A stretch of 64,000 bases of DNA from QKMZ01 sp012965515 (GCA_937879965.1 CALFMP010000025.1:1-64000), one strand, 5' to 3'; counted from the stretch's first letter, positions 52,838-61,907 are shown. The notes: generated by a model not told the origin, from the letters alone. A program made the numbers and translations.

Positions 52838-52942
52838 GGCGCATTGCATGCGCCCAAATTTTTTCGGCGGCAATTTATACCATCGCTGCGGGCCGGCATT
52901 CTTGCCGCCCGCGTAATGGCGCATAATATGCGCCATTACGCG
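52837..52942. repeat. REP-like palindromes between SagB and PP-loop genes
   Basis: GGGCGCAT (52837-52844)/ATGCGCCC (52848-52855), then CGCGTAATGGCGCAT (52910-52924)/ATGCGCCATTACGCG (52928-52942) with perfect 15-bp arms. A GGCATTCTTGCCGC stretch near 52895-52908 matches the left-edge 13-mer inverted. They lie between two convergent genes and may terminate both. Confidence 0.8.
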
Positions 52943-53004
52943 AACCGGACGACGCATGGCGTTTCCCTAAATAGTCGGGCAGGTGCAACGCTCCCCCAGT
53001 GGTT

Positions 53005-54225
53005 CTAGCGTTGGCGCTCTCTGAGGCGGCGTAGCCTGCGTTTCACGCGACCATAGAATGTGTTTCTATCGCCTTCCTTAGCACCCAAACGCTCACGGCT
53101 AGACTCCACACTTTTCTTCAGTGCCGCTACCCAAGGTTCCCGCTCCGGTTCCCTCAGGGCAAACCGCAACAGCGTTTCAGCAGCACTCAAATGGGATTCG
53201 TCAAAAACCAACTTCTCAATAGCTTCGTCGGAAAGCCCCAATGGGAAGGACTTCGGCAGCGGAAGTTTCTTATACCTGAAGCCAAGCAGGGTCAGTGCAC
53301 ACTTGCCGCAGGTTCCACAATTCTCGTCCTTATTGGTTGCACTCCAACATATGCGCAGGTCATCATACGCCTCTGGCCAATCGCGCAATGCAGCCATTTT
53401 CGAACCTCTTCCGGTTTCAGCGCCATCGTGAAAGAAGGTCATCCTGTGACTTGAGAGCAAGCGATCCGAAATCGGATTGCTCCCCCATTTCATTGCCATC
53501 TCGTTATATGTGTAGGTGCTTCCTATGAGCGCCCTATCGAAGCGCTTACACAAGAGCATCAGAGAGGATGCGACACCGGCAATATGTGTGTGGTCCCACT
53601 GTGGATTTAACTCTTTATGGTTACTTGCCATTGAGATGAGTTCTAAGTGAGTCCCAGAAAGCGTCTTACCAAGCCGTTCGACGACACGGTTGAAAGCATC
53701 CTCATCAGACAGGGGTATGTCAAACCCGTGCACGAAAAGACAAGCACTCAAGGGTTGACTCATGCGACCACATTGCTTTCTATGATGGCGCATCACTGTA
53801 TAAGAACTATCAATACCGCCGGTAAATGCCGCTATTGCCGCATCGAGTCGGTTTGATCCTTGCCCAGAAACTTCAGCGCCGGCTTCAGTTTCATCGCCAT
53901 CAACTCTGTCGACAATCAGATCCACCATCTTATAGAGATTCGGAAACCAGCTTGTCCAAACGCTCTGAAACTCAGTCAGGTTGCGCAACAGAGCGCCAGA
54001 CACTCGTCCATGAATAACACAATCCACCCCATACTCCATCGCCTGGAAAATGTTCGCTACAGCAAGATAGTCGGCGCTATCATCGACCTTCGCTTGATGA
54101 ATCTCAGGCAGCCTATACCAAAGAGTTTCCCGCTGCCCATCAGGCTTTTCTATGACCGCGGAGAAGGTGACTTGTCCCGATAGAACAGTCGCTTCTTGCG
54201 GATAGATGTGGAGGTGCTTGCTCGT
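53005..54225 (-). CDS. PP-loop (QueC-like) ATPase, right copy; start codon non-canonical or lost
   Basis: About 406 residues. It has the PP-loop TGGIDSSYT and Cys cluster CGTCGKC, with the same FVHGFDIPL, LLSSHRM and FFHDGA blocks as the left copy. The first canonical start is the ATG at 54039, but that would remove about 60 residues that align well with the left copy's N-terminus: HIYPQE, then ETLWYRLPE against NRLWYKVPE, and LAVANIFQAM against LIAAIFAAM. The open frame continues upstream to the glgP stop codon, with no ATG, GTG or TTG. An ACG at 54225, six bases after AGAGG, is a possible rare start; the gene could also be losing function. Confidence 0.7.
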   Translation of the reverse strand, partial: TSKHLHIYPQEATVLSGQVTFSAVIEKPDGQRETLWYRLPEIHQAKVDDSADYLAVANIFQAMEYGVDCVIHGRVSGALLRNLTEFQSVWTSWFPNLYKMVDLIVDRVDGDETEAGAEVSGQGSNRLDAAIAAFTGGIDSSYTVMRHHRKQCGRMSQPLSACLFVHGFDIPLSDEDAFNRVVERLGKTLSGTHLELISMASNHKELNPQWDHTHIAGVASSLMLLCKRFDRALIGSTYTYNEMAMKWGSNPISDRLLSSHRMTFFHDGAETGRGSKMAALRDWPEAYDDLRICWSATNKDENCGTCGKCALTLLGFRYKKLPLPKSFPLGLSDEAIEKLVFDESHLSAAETLLRFALREPEREPWVAALKKSVESSRERLGAKEGDRNTFYGRVKRRLRRLRERQR

Positions 54226-54240
54226 CGTCAGCCTCTGTCT

Positions 54241-56835
54241 TTAGACTTTTACGTTGACGTGTTCAGTCGCCCAGGTGAGAAGTCCAGTATCAAACGGCGT
54301 AGCGAGATCGTCATGATGAGGCAATACACGCACGGTAAAGCCGTGTCGTCCGCTCTTGAAATAACGAATCGCGCCAGTGAATTGCTTCACCGAACCATTG
54401 CTACCCTTACCGCTTTCGGCCGGGAACATCGGGATAATCTCGCCTTCCTCAATCATGCCGGATGGGCCAATCTTGCCGTGATAAATCTGCACAGCAACGT
54501 CTTCCGGGTTCAAATCCTGAAGGTTGACCATAGTGCGGATTCGCATATCGTCACCGACTTGCACTTTGTCTTTTTCGCCTGCTTCAACCGACTCGATGCG
54601 AACATACTGCCAGCTATTCAAGACGCGCGATTTCCAATCTGCGAGCGCCTTTGCTTTCGCGGCACCTTTCGCGTGAAACTCTGTACAACGGGCGCCAGTA
54701 GGGAAATAAACACGCTGAGCGTACTCGCGAACCATGCGGTTGATATTGAACATCGGGCAGATTTCCACCATCGATGACTTCATGCGACCAAGCCACTGCC
54801 GAGGGCGTCCATCGCGATCACGCTCGTAAAACAGCGGTACAACTTCTTTCTCCAGCAGGTCATAAGCCGCATTTGATTCGACATCATCCTGAAGCTTGCT
54901 GTCGGTGTACATCTCGCCGTGCCCGATAGCCCAACCCACATGGGGCTCATAAGCTTCGTCCCACCAACCATCGAGAATACTCATATTGATACCGCCATTG
55001 AAGGCGACTTTCATTCCGGATGTTCCACAAGCTTCCTTCAGGCGCAATGGCGTATTGAGCCAGACATCAACTCCGCTAACCATCCAGCGCGCAACATTCA
55101 TATCGTAATCTTCCAGGAAGACGTAGCGGCGTTTAACATCATCCCGACGACTAAATTTGATCACCTCGCGAATCAACTCTTTCGCTGGAGTATCCTCAGG
55201 GTGAGCCTTTCCAGCGATGATAATTTGCACTGGACGGTCTTTATCGCCGAGAATCTTCGCCAAACGCTCCGGATCACTCAACAACAATGTCGCACGCTTA
55301 TATGTCGCCATACGGCGCGCAAAGCCGATGGTGAGAGCATTTGGATCGAGGATTTCCATTGCTTCCTTCAACTCCGAAGGCAGCGCACCCTTCTTCTCCA
55401 ACTGCTGGCGAACACGCATGCGGCAGAAGTGAATCAATCTTTGTTTTCTGCGTTCGTGAATACGCCACAGCTCTTCGTCCGGGATATCCTCAACGCGCTT
55501 CCAGATGTTTTGATCTGAAATATCTTCCGACCAACGAGGTCCAAGATATCGATCGTACAAGTCAGCCATCTCTTCCGAGATCCAAGAGCGAGTGTGAATT
55601 CCGTTGGTCACATAGGTGATTGGAACTTCGTGCTCCGGCAAATCTTTCCAATTATCTGCAAACAGATTGCGCGAGACATCAGCGTGCAATCTGCTTACAG
55701 CGTTCGTTTTCGACGACAGCTTGATGGCCAAGTTTGCCATACTAAATGGCTCTTGCTCGTCACTTGAGTCGTTTCTACCCAAGCTAAAAAACTCTTCTTT
55801 CGAGATACCGAGCCCGCGATAGAAGTCTCCCCAATAGCGTTCAACCAGGTCCGGGGCGAACTTGTCTATGCCCGCCGGAACAGCTGTGTGAGTCGTGAAG
55901 ACGGTTCCTGCGGCTGCCACTTCGCGAGCAACTGGGAAAGTAAGCTTCTCGTTTTCCATGAGCATGCGAATGCGCTCTAAGCCGAGAAACGCCGAGTGCC
56001 CTTCATTCATATGGCAGATAGTGGGCTCGATTCCGAGAGCCTTCAGCGCGCGCATTCCGCCAACACCAAGGATTATTTCCTGACGAATACGAATGTCGTG
56101 GTCGGCTTGATAAAGCGCATCTGTGATACCCTCATCGTTCTTATCGTTTTCCGGGACATTGGTATCAAGCAAGTAGAGCGGCACACGACCGACTTGCGCC
56201 TTCCAGATGCGCATGAAAACCTTACGACCTGGGCAGTCTACAGAAACCATAACCGGCTTGCCATCAGCCTCTTTGACCGGCAAAATCGGGAGGTTATAGA
56301 AATCATTGACGGGATAGCGCTCTTGCTGCCAGCCTTCCTTGTTCAAATACTGACGAAAATATCCTTGTTGATAAACGATACCAACGCCAACGAGAGGCAG
56401 ACCAAGTTCTGACGCGGCTTTGATGTGATCGCCAGCCAGAATGCCGAGACCACCCGAGTATATTGGAAGGGCTTCCGTCAAACCAAACTCGGCAGAGAAA
56501 TACGCCACCGTATGCGGCTTTGCGCGTCGATGGTGCTTCTCATACCAGGTGTTTTCGTGCTTCATGTACTCACGAAACTTGGCAAGGATGCGCTCGAGGT
56601 GCGCCACAAAACCCTCATCAGCAGCCGCTTCGTTCAATCTCTCTTGCGCGACAGTACCCAAAAGCAAAACCGGATTGTGCCCAGTTGTTTCCCACAACTC
56701 ACGGTCGAGCCGCCGGAAAAGATTGATGGTCTCGTGATCCCACGTCCATCGCAAGTTGTAGGCGAGCTCTCGCAGTCCCTCCAGTTCTGGAGGCAAGAAC
56801 GGCATTACTTCAACTGATCGAATCGGCTTCACGCA
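54241..56835 (-). CDS. glgP: Alpha-glucan (glycogen/maltodextrin) phosphorylase
   Basis: 864 residues from a GTG at 56835 with GGGAG upstream; this start gives the usual family beginning, KPIRSVEVMPFLPPELEGL. An ATG at 56847 and longer frames are less likely. The PLP-binding region is EACGTSGMKVAFNGG near residue 607, and AYFSAEFGL and HTRSW blocks are also present. It releases glucose-1-phosphate from glycogen. The PP-loop gene follows in the same frame directly after its stop codon, so the two may share a transcript. Divergent from the peroxiredoxin gene. Confidence 0.93.
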   Translation of the reverse strand, partial: CVKPIRSVEVMPFLPPELEGLRELAYNLRWTWDHETINLFRRLDRELWETTGHNPVLLLGTVAQERLNEAAADEGFVAHLERILAKFREYMKHENTWYEKHHRRAKPHTVAYFSAEFGLTEALPIYSGGLGILAGDHIKAASELGLPLVGVGIVYQQGYFRQYLNKEGWQQERYPVNDFYNLPILPVKEADGKPVMVSVDCPGRKVFMRIWKAQVGRVPLYLLDTNVPENDKNDEGITDALYQADHDIRIRQEIILGVGGMRALKALGIEPTICHMNEGHSAFLGLERIRMLMENEKLTFPVAREVAAAGTVFTTHTAVPAGIDKFAPDLVERYWGDFYRGLGISKEEFFSLGRNDSSDEQEPFSMANLAIKLSSKTNAVSRLHADVSRNLFADNWKDLPEHEVPITYVTNGIHTRSWISEEMADLYDRYLGPRWSEDISDQNIWKRVEDIPDEELWRIHERRKQRLIHFCRMRVRQQLEKKGALPSELKEAMEILDPNALTIGFARRMATYKRATLLLSDPERLAKILGDKDRPVQIIIAGKAHPEDTPAKELIREVIKFSRRDDVKRRYVFLEDYDMNVARWMVSGVDVWLNTPLRLKEACGTSGMKVAFNGGINMSILDGWWDEAYEPHVGWAIGHGEMYTDSKLQDDVESNAAYDLLEKEVVPLFYERDRDGRPRQWLGRMKSSMVEICPMFNINRMVREYAQRVYFPTGARCTEFHAKGAAKAKALADWKSRVLNSWQYVRIESVEAGEKDKVQVGDDMRIRTMVNLQDLNPEDVAVQIYHGKIGPSGMIEEGEIIPMFPAESGKGSNGSVKQFTGAIRYFKSGRHGFTVRVLPHHDDLATPFDTGLLTWATEHVNVKV

Positions 56836-56929
56836 AAAGGCTCCCATTAAAGAATCGCTTAAACCATGGCCTGTGCTACTTTGCACCGTTGCCAAGGATG
56901 TAGAATGGTCTTGGAGGACCGAGATAGCA

Positions 56930-57439
56930 ATGGTAGCACTTATTGAAGGTACTAAGGCTCCTGATTTCAAGCTTATTACAAGCTCCGGGAATGCCTACAG
57001 CTTGCAGGACGAGCTGAAAAACAAAGCACTGGTAGTTTTGGCTTTTTTCAAAGTCACCTGCCCGGTTGTACAACTCGAATTCCCTTACCTGGAGCGCGTT
57101 CACAGAAGCTATCCCACTTTTCCAATCTGGGGAATCTCTCAAGACGACGCAGATGCGACGAATTCTTTCGCCAAGATGTATGGCGTTACATTTCCATTAC
57201 TTCTCGACGACAAACTAGAGTACACCGCCAAATATGACCTTAACATAGTGCCCACGGTGTTTTTGGTGGACAAGGACATGGTCATAAAACAGACGATTGT
57301 GGGCTTTTCGAAAGCCGACCTAGAGAAACTTAATACAGAAATAGCAACATCTCTTGGTTTGAGCGTGATACCACTCTTCACTAATGCAGACGAAGTGCCG
57401 GCAGTTCGGCCAGGCTGCGAGTCAAAACGCCCAGAATAA
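56930..57439 (+). CDS. Peroxiredoxin/redoxin (AhpC-TSA family)
   Basis: 169 residues from the ATG at 56930, with GGAGG upstream; an earlier in-frame ATG would add 19 residues that look non-native. It has a thioredoxin fold with C44 in FKVTCPVVQ, followed by the typical LERVHRSY and VPTVFLVDKD. The second Cys of a CxxC is missing (CPVV), so it is either a one-Cys peroxiredoxin or uses the C-terminal Cys. It would reduce peroxides or thiols in the cytoplasm. Confidence 0.85.
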   Translation: MVALIEGTKAPDFKLITSSGNAYSLQDELKNKALVVLAFFKVTCPVVQLEFPYLERVHRSYPTFPIWGISQDDADATNSFAKMYGVTFPLLLDDKLEYTAKYDLNIVPTVFLVDKDMVIKQTIVGFSKADLEKLNTEIATSLGLSVIPLFTNADEVPAVRPGCESKRPE

Positions 57440-57476
57440 CGCCGAAGCACCAAATTGGAAGCAACGCACTGGGAGC

Positions 57477-57493
57477 GCCGCCATCCTGGCGGC
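57477..57493. repeat. Short palindrome, GCCGCC type
   Basis: GCCGCC (57477-57482), loop atcct, GGCGGC (57488-57493), 38 bp after the peroxiredoxin stop codon. It continues into a gcattct stretch reminiscent of the left-edge repeat. Confidence 0.5.
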
Positions 57494-57553
57494 ATTCTAG
57501 GGAACGATAACGAGCGACAGTCAGGCAAACGGCTTAGAAAAATAGGTATCAAA

Positions 57554-58030
57554 ATGAACAAAATTGCAGAAACAGTACGCCTTCTCGCCCTGTCGATTAT
57601 TTTTGGCGGATCGGTCGCAATAGTATTCGTCGTGGTCAATATCGCGAAAGAAGGGCATGCTGCTGGTCTCGATAAAGCAACCATCGGACTGGCCAACGCT
57701 CCACTCTTCATTCACTTCAGTAAACTAGCTCTGGGAGCCGCAATCGCACTCATCGTAAGTGAAGTTGCAGACTTTTTCACCAACCCGGAAAAGAGCAAAT
57801 GCACTTTTGCTAGATACGCGACGAGCGCCGCAAGCGCGATTCTCGTTTTAGTTTTCGCATTAGGTCTTACAGCACCAATGGCTGCAATGCTTCCTCAAAT
57901 GAAGACAGACGCCGAAGTTGGTGCAAAATTCGACAAGCTTCACCACGCTTCGCAGCCAGTTCTCGGCACTGCAATGCTGCTGGCAATTGCGTCTCTAGCC
58001 ATGTCCGGCAGAAAGAAGAAAACCGCCTAG
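57554..58030 (+). CDS. DUF4149-like small integral membrane protein
   Basis: 158 residues from the ATG at 57554; the longer frame begins in the palindrome region. Four hydrophobic segments lie near 8-30, 48-68, 90-110 and 133-150. FDKLHHASQPV in the last loop is like the F..LH..S pattern of DUF4149/TMEM205-type proteins. Function unknown. It is followed directly by a palindrome with a T-run that could terminate its transcript. Confidence 0.7.
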   Translation: MNKIAETVRLLALSIIFGGSVAIVFVVVNIAKEGHAAGLDKATIGLANAPLFIHFSKLALGAAIALIVSEVADFFTNPEKSKCTFARYATSAASAILVLVFALGLTAPMAAMLPQMKTDAEVGAKFDKLHHASQPVLGTAMLLAIASLAMSGRKKKTA

Positions 58031-58061
58031 AGCGTGGGGGCGCATTGCATGCGCCCTTTTT
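58031..58061 (+). terminator. REP-like palindrome with T-run, likely terminator
   Basis: AGCGTGG, then GGGCGCAT (58038-58045), loop tgc, ATGCGCCC (58049-58056) and TTTTT. It starts immediately after the DUF4149-like stop codon. This copy has the features of a rho-independent terminator and shows how the dispersed repeat can be used as one. Confidence 0.7.
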
Positions 58062-58222
58062 CCTGTGGTATCCGAATAATTGCTATTGCAAGAAAGCCTG
58101 CCCAAAGAACCATCACTGAGCAAGTATAATAAAGCTGCTCGCAGTATGCGGGCTGTTCCTTTTGCCGAAATACGGGGCTTTCCGGTTGCGGCTTGAGGTT
58201 TTTCAAGAAGCAGGTTTTCAAC

Positions 58223-59581
58223 ATGGCGAACAAGCGCACCTACCTAGACCCTATCCACCAGGACATTGTTCTGGATAGGCGCATACCGGCTGAGCGCTTG
58301 GTCATGGACCTGATCGACACCCGCGAATTCCAGCGCCTGCGCCGCGTTCATCAGTTAGGTGTTTCCTTCTTCACCTTTCAAGGTGCCGAAGGCTCCCGCT
58401 TCACGCACTCAGTCGGCGTGATGCACATTGCCTCGCAACTGATAGACATGCTCGCAGAGAAAACACCGTCAATTGAAGAGCATAGGCCACTGATTCTCGC
58501 TTCTGCGCTTTTGCATGACTGCGGCCACGGACCCTACAGTCACGTTACGGAAAAGATCCTTCACTACGATCACGAAGAGTGGTCTTGCCGAATCATCTCT
58601 GGAGATACGGAGATACGCAAAGTACTCGATGGCTTCAGCGAAGTTCCAAATCTCGCTGAGAAGATCGTAAAACTACTGAAGAAGCAGCATTTGCCGAAGT
58701 ATGTTTCGCACATTGTTTCGAGCCAACTCGATTGCGATCGCTTCGATTATTTGCTTCGCGATAGCTACATGACCGGCACTGCCTATGGGCACCTTGCCTT
58801 GCAGCGCATACTACGTTCGATGGAAGTAAATCAAGAAAAGGATCGCATCGAAGTAGTTGGAGAAAAAGGTCAAACTGCAGTCGAAGATTATCTGTTCGGT
58901 CGCTATTCGATGTATGCGCAGGTTTACTACCACCGCAAGAATTTAGCGGCCAGAGCGCATCTCGCGAAGCTGCTAAAGCGCGTTAGACATTTGATGGAGC
59001 AAAAACACAAGTTTAGCTTCATGGACGAGCCGACACAAAAGTGGCTGAACGGCGAAGACTTGACTGTCGTTGAATATCTTTCACTCGATGACATTCAAAT
59101 GACATATCACATCAAGCGCTGGGTTGAAGACAAAGACCCGGTCTTGAAGGACCTCGCCAGACGATTCCTCGATCGCCGACTGTTCAAATCCGTGCGTATC
59201 ATGCCACCAACCACCGGCGGGAATAATGGCAAGTTCCAAAACTTGATCGAGCAAGTTCAAAATCACACCAAAGAATTGGTCAAGGCACACGGCATGGATC
59301 CCGAGTATTACGTGGCTGTTGAGTCAACTGGCTTCCGCCCCTACGACTACTACAGACCGGAATCGGTGCATCCGGAAACAAACATCGTAGTGAGAACAGA
59401 CACTGGAATAGTTGCTGAATTGTCAGAGCTTTCGCCAACTGTCAAAGCGCTTGTCGGTGGCAACTACGAATCATTCTGGCTAATCTATCCGCCAGAAATA
59501 GACGAGAAAGTCATCGACATTCAAGAACTTGCGCACCCTGAAGAAGTGAAGGAAAAGCGCAAGACGAAATCCAAGAGGTAG
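58223..59581 (+). CDS. HD-domain phosphohydrolase (dGTPase/YwfO-like)
   Basis: 452 residues from the ATG at 58223; a TTG at 58193 is an alternative. The metal-binding HD residues are H62, H98-D99 in LLHDCGHGPYSH, and the downstream Asp near residue 169 in QLDCDRFDYLLRD. The order RLRRVHQLG then FTHSVGVMH is typical of the family that hydrolyses dNTPs. It acts in the cytoplasm. It lies 66 bp upstream of ffh and could be cotranscribed with it. Confidence 0.85.
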   Translation: MANKRTYLDPIHQDIVLDRRIPAERLVMDLIDTREFQRLRRVHQLGVSFFTFQGAEGSRFTHSVGVMHIASQLIDMLAEKTPSIEEHRPLILASALLHDCGHGPYSHVTEKILHYDHEEWSCRIISGDTEIRKVLDGFSEVPNLAEKIVKLLKKQHLPKYVSHIVSSQLDCDRFDYLLRDSYMTGTAYGHLALQRILRSMEVNQEKDRIEVVGEKGQTAVEDYLFGRYSMYAQVYYHRKNLAARAHLAKLLKRVRHLMEQKHKFSFMDEPTQKWLNGEDLTVVEYLSLDDIQMTYHIKRWVEDKDPVLKDLARRFLDRRLFKSVRIMPPTTGGNNGKFQNLIEQVQNHTKELVKAHGMDPEYYVAVESTGFRPYDYYRPESVHPETNIVVRTDTGIVAELSELSPTVKALVGGNYESFWLIYPPEIDEKVIDIQELAHPEEVKEKRKTKSKR

Positions 59582-59647
59582 AAGAGAGAAAGTCCATAAC
59601 AGCTCCCCGAGCTACGCAAGAGAAAACGACGAGAGGTAATTTGAAGC

Positions 59648-61210
59648 ATGTTTGACCAGTTAAGCGATCGATTGAAAAACGCGATGCGCAATCTTGGTGG
59701 CGACACCAAATTGACCGCGGAAAACATCGAAGAAGCGATTGGCGAAGTCCGGCGAGCACTGCTCGAGGCGGACGTCAGCTTGAAGGTGGTGAAACTCTTC
59801 ATCAGTCGCGTCAGACAGAAAGCCCTCGGCACCGAAGTAATTGAATCAGTCTCACCGGCGCAGCAGTTTGTCAAAGTTGTGCACGATGAATTGATCGAGA
59901 TTTTGGGCAGCGACAACGTTCCGATCACGCTGGAAGGCAAACCGCCGGTGGTCATGCTTTTGGGCTTACAGGGCGCAGGAAAAACAACCGCCTGCGGCAA
60001 GCTCGCCAAAAAACTCAAAGATGAAGGCATGTCACCACTCATGGTGGCTTGCGACGTTCAACGCCCGGCGGCAATTCTTCAGCTGCAAACTCTCGGCAAA
60101 CAGATTGATGTCCCTGTTTTCGCCGATCTCGAAAGCAAAGACGTTCACGAAATAGCCGAACGTGCACTGGCTCAAGCAAGAGAGAACAACAATTCTCCAG
60201 TCATCATCGACACTGCCGGACGTTTGCAAATCGACACAGAATTGATGGCAGAGATCATGATTCTCGACCGCGCCTTCGAGCCATCCGAGAAGCTTTTGGT
60301 CATCGACGCCATGACCGGACAAGAGTCGGTCAACGTTGCGGAAACGTTCAACACTCAACTCGATGTCTCCGGCATCATCATGACCAAAGTCGACGGTGAT
60401 GCCAGAGGTGGTGCCGCTCTTTCGGTCAGAGAAATTGTCGGCAAACCGATCAAGTACATCAGCACGGGCGAAAAGCTGGATAACCTAGATGCCTTCTACC
60501 CGGACCGCATGGCGAGCAGAATCCTCGACATGGGCGACGTTCTTTCACTCGTTGAAAAAGCCAAGCAAGTCATCGACGAGAAGGAAGCAGAAAAGGTCGC
60601 CATGCAAATGCTTCAGGGCGAGTTCACCCTGGAGATGTTCATCAAGTCGCAGAAGATGATGAAGAAGATGGGCAACATGGGCGACCTCATGAAAATGATG
60701 GGAGTCGGCGGCATGTTTGGCTTAAACAGTACTCAGCAAGCGCAAATTGCAGAGCACGGCGACAAAATGATGAAGCTGTATGAGACAGCTATTAACTCGA
60801 TGACTCTCGAAGAACAGCGCAAACCGGAAATTATCACCATGAGCCGCAGACGCCGAATTGCCGCTGGCGCCGGACTCAAGGACTCCGAAGTCGGGCAAAT
60901 GTTAAATGAGTTTGAACAGATGCGCGGCATGATGACCCAATTTCGCAAGATGATGGGCGGCTTTGGCGGTGGGTTCCCCGGCATGCCAGGAGGAGGCGGA
61001 GATGGCGCGCCTGGCGGCTTTCCAGACCTTTTCGGGGGAATTGGCGGCGGCGGGAAACCAGGAATGCCACCGATGCCGGGCGGATTGCCTGGAGGGCTAC
61101 CCCCTGGATTCCCTGGCGGACTGCCGGGCAGCATGCCCAAGAAGAAGCCCCCGTCGGGCTATCCAGGCGGATTTGGCGGCGGCTACTACAAGAAAAAGAA
61201 GAAGAAATAG
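59648..61210 (+). CDS. ffh: Signal recognition particle GTPase Ffh (SRP54)
   Basis: 520 residues. It has the N domain (1-90), a G domain with GLQGAGKTT (106-114), DTAGR and TKVDGDARGG, and a Met-rich M domain (about 300-440) for signal-sequence and 4.5S RNA binding. It is about 70 residues longer than most bacterial Ffh because of a Gly/Pro/Met-rich tail (PGMPGGGG-type) ending in a Lys run. It delivers nascent membrane and secretory proteins to the Sec machinery. Confidence 0.96.
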   Translation: MFDQLSDRLKNAMRNLGGDTKLTAENIEEAIGEVRRALLEADVSLKVVKLFISRVRQKALGTEVIESVSPAQQFVKVVHDELIEILGSDNVPITLEGKPPVVMLLGLQGAGKTTACGKLAKKLKDEGMSPLMVACDVQRPAAILQLQTLGKQIDVPVFADLESKDVHEIAERALAQARENNNSPVIIDTAGRLQIDTELMAEIMILDRAFEPSEKLLVIDAMTGQESVNVAETFNTQLDVSGIIMTKVDGDARGGAALSVREIVGKPIKYISTGEKLDNLDAFYPDRMASRILDMGDVLSLVEKAKQVIDEKEAEKVAMQMLQGEFTLEMFIKSQKMMKKMGNMGDLMKMMGVGGMFGLNSTQQAQIAEHGDKMMKLYETAINSMTLEEQRKPEIITMSRRRRIAAGAGLKDSEVGQMLNEFEQMRGMMTQFRKMMGGFGGGFPGMPGGGGDGAPGGFPDLFGGIGGGGKPGMPPMPGGLPGGLPPGFPGGLPGSMPKKKPPSGYPGGFGGGYYKKKKKK

Positions 61211-61377
61211 GAAAGTGTTACCGGCTTCTTTGCAATCTCGCAAATATACGCTCTTGCAATCCTTGCCAGCCGAAAGCACCTGCTAGAATATCCATTCGCA
61301 TTAATATGTGCATTTATAGAAAAGCGTTCGCAAAATAGAAGTCCGCACGGGCTTCAAACGTTCAAAGGAATTTTTCA

Positions 61378-61632
61378 GTGGTAAAGATCAGACTTAAAAG
61401 AGTTGGCTCCAAGAAAGCGCCGCACTACAGAGTCGTTGCAGTAGATGGTCGGACACGTCGCGACGGGAAGCCGTTGGAAGAGCTCGGATACTACAATCCG
61501 CAGTCTAAGGAACTCAAACTCGACCAGGAAGCGGTGCAACGATGGATGAAAAACGGGGCCCAGCCAAGCGATACGGTGGCAAGCCTTTTAAGAAAGGCGG
61601 CGGCGGCAGGCGCCCCGGCGGCTACGGCGTAG
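61378..61632 (+). CDS. rpsP: 30S ribosomal protein S16
   Basis: 84 residues from a GTG with AAAGGA upstream. VKIRLKRVGSKKAPHYRVV and LGYYNP are the standard S16 start and turn, and the C-terminus is Ala-rich. It lies between ffh and a KH protein, the usual cyanobacterial order. Its last 91 bp overlap the KH gene in another frame. Confidence 0.96.
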   Translation: MVKIRLKRVGSKKAPHYRVVAVDGRTRRDGKPLEELGYYNPQSKELKLDQEAVQRWMKNGAQPSDTVASLLRKAAAAGAPAATA

Positions 61633-61898
61633 GAAGATCCTCGGGTCCGCCCAGCAATTCGACAGCGGCTGAGGATTTGGCCGAATACATTTTGCGCGTG
61701 TTAGCGCGCGACCCAGACGCGCTCCAATTCGACCGGAAGATGATGGGCTCCAGACGTTGCCGTCTGGGCGTCACTTGCGAACCGACCATCACCGGCAGGT
61801 TGATTGGCAAAGACGGTAAAACAATCACCGCCTTGCGCAATCTGGTCAGGGCGGCAGCTAGCCGTCATGGCAAACGGGTAGACATAGAAATCCAATAA
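61542..61898 (+). CDS. KH-domain RNA-binding protein (KhpA-like) with RGG-like N-terminal extension
   Basis: 118 residues from the ATG at 61542. The KH domain (about 42-118) has the GKDGK loop in LIGKDGKTITALRNLV. Typical KhpA proteins are about 75-80 residues; here an Arg/Gly/Lys-rich extension (GGKPFKKGGGGRRPGGYG) precedes the domain and is encoded in the region overlapping rpsP. No other ATG or GTG in frame would give a normal start; a TTG near 61677 would cut into the first strand. It probably binds RNA with a KhpB partner. Confidence 0.85.
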   Translation: MDEKRGPAKRYGGKPFKKGGGGRRPGGYGVGRSSGPPSNSTAAEDLAEYILRVLARDPDALQFDRKMMGSRRCRLGVTCEPTITGRLIGKDGKTITALRNLVRAAASRHGKRVDIEIQ

Positions 61899-61907
61899 GC
61901 TCGCCAA

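Noticed and set aside
52587..52957. Reverse-strand ORFs with repeated PHAKTER-type units
   Set aside because: They are translations of the 21-bp tandem repeat array and palindromes downstream of SagB; there is no ribosome site and no independent coding signal.
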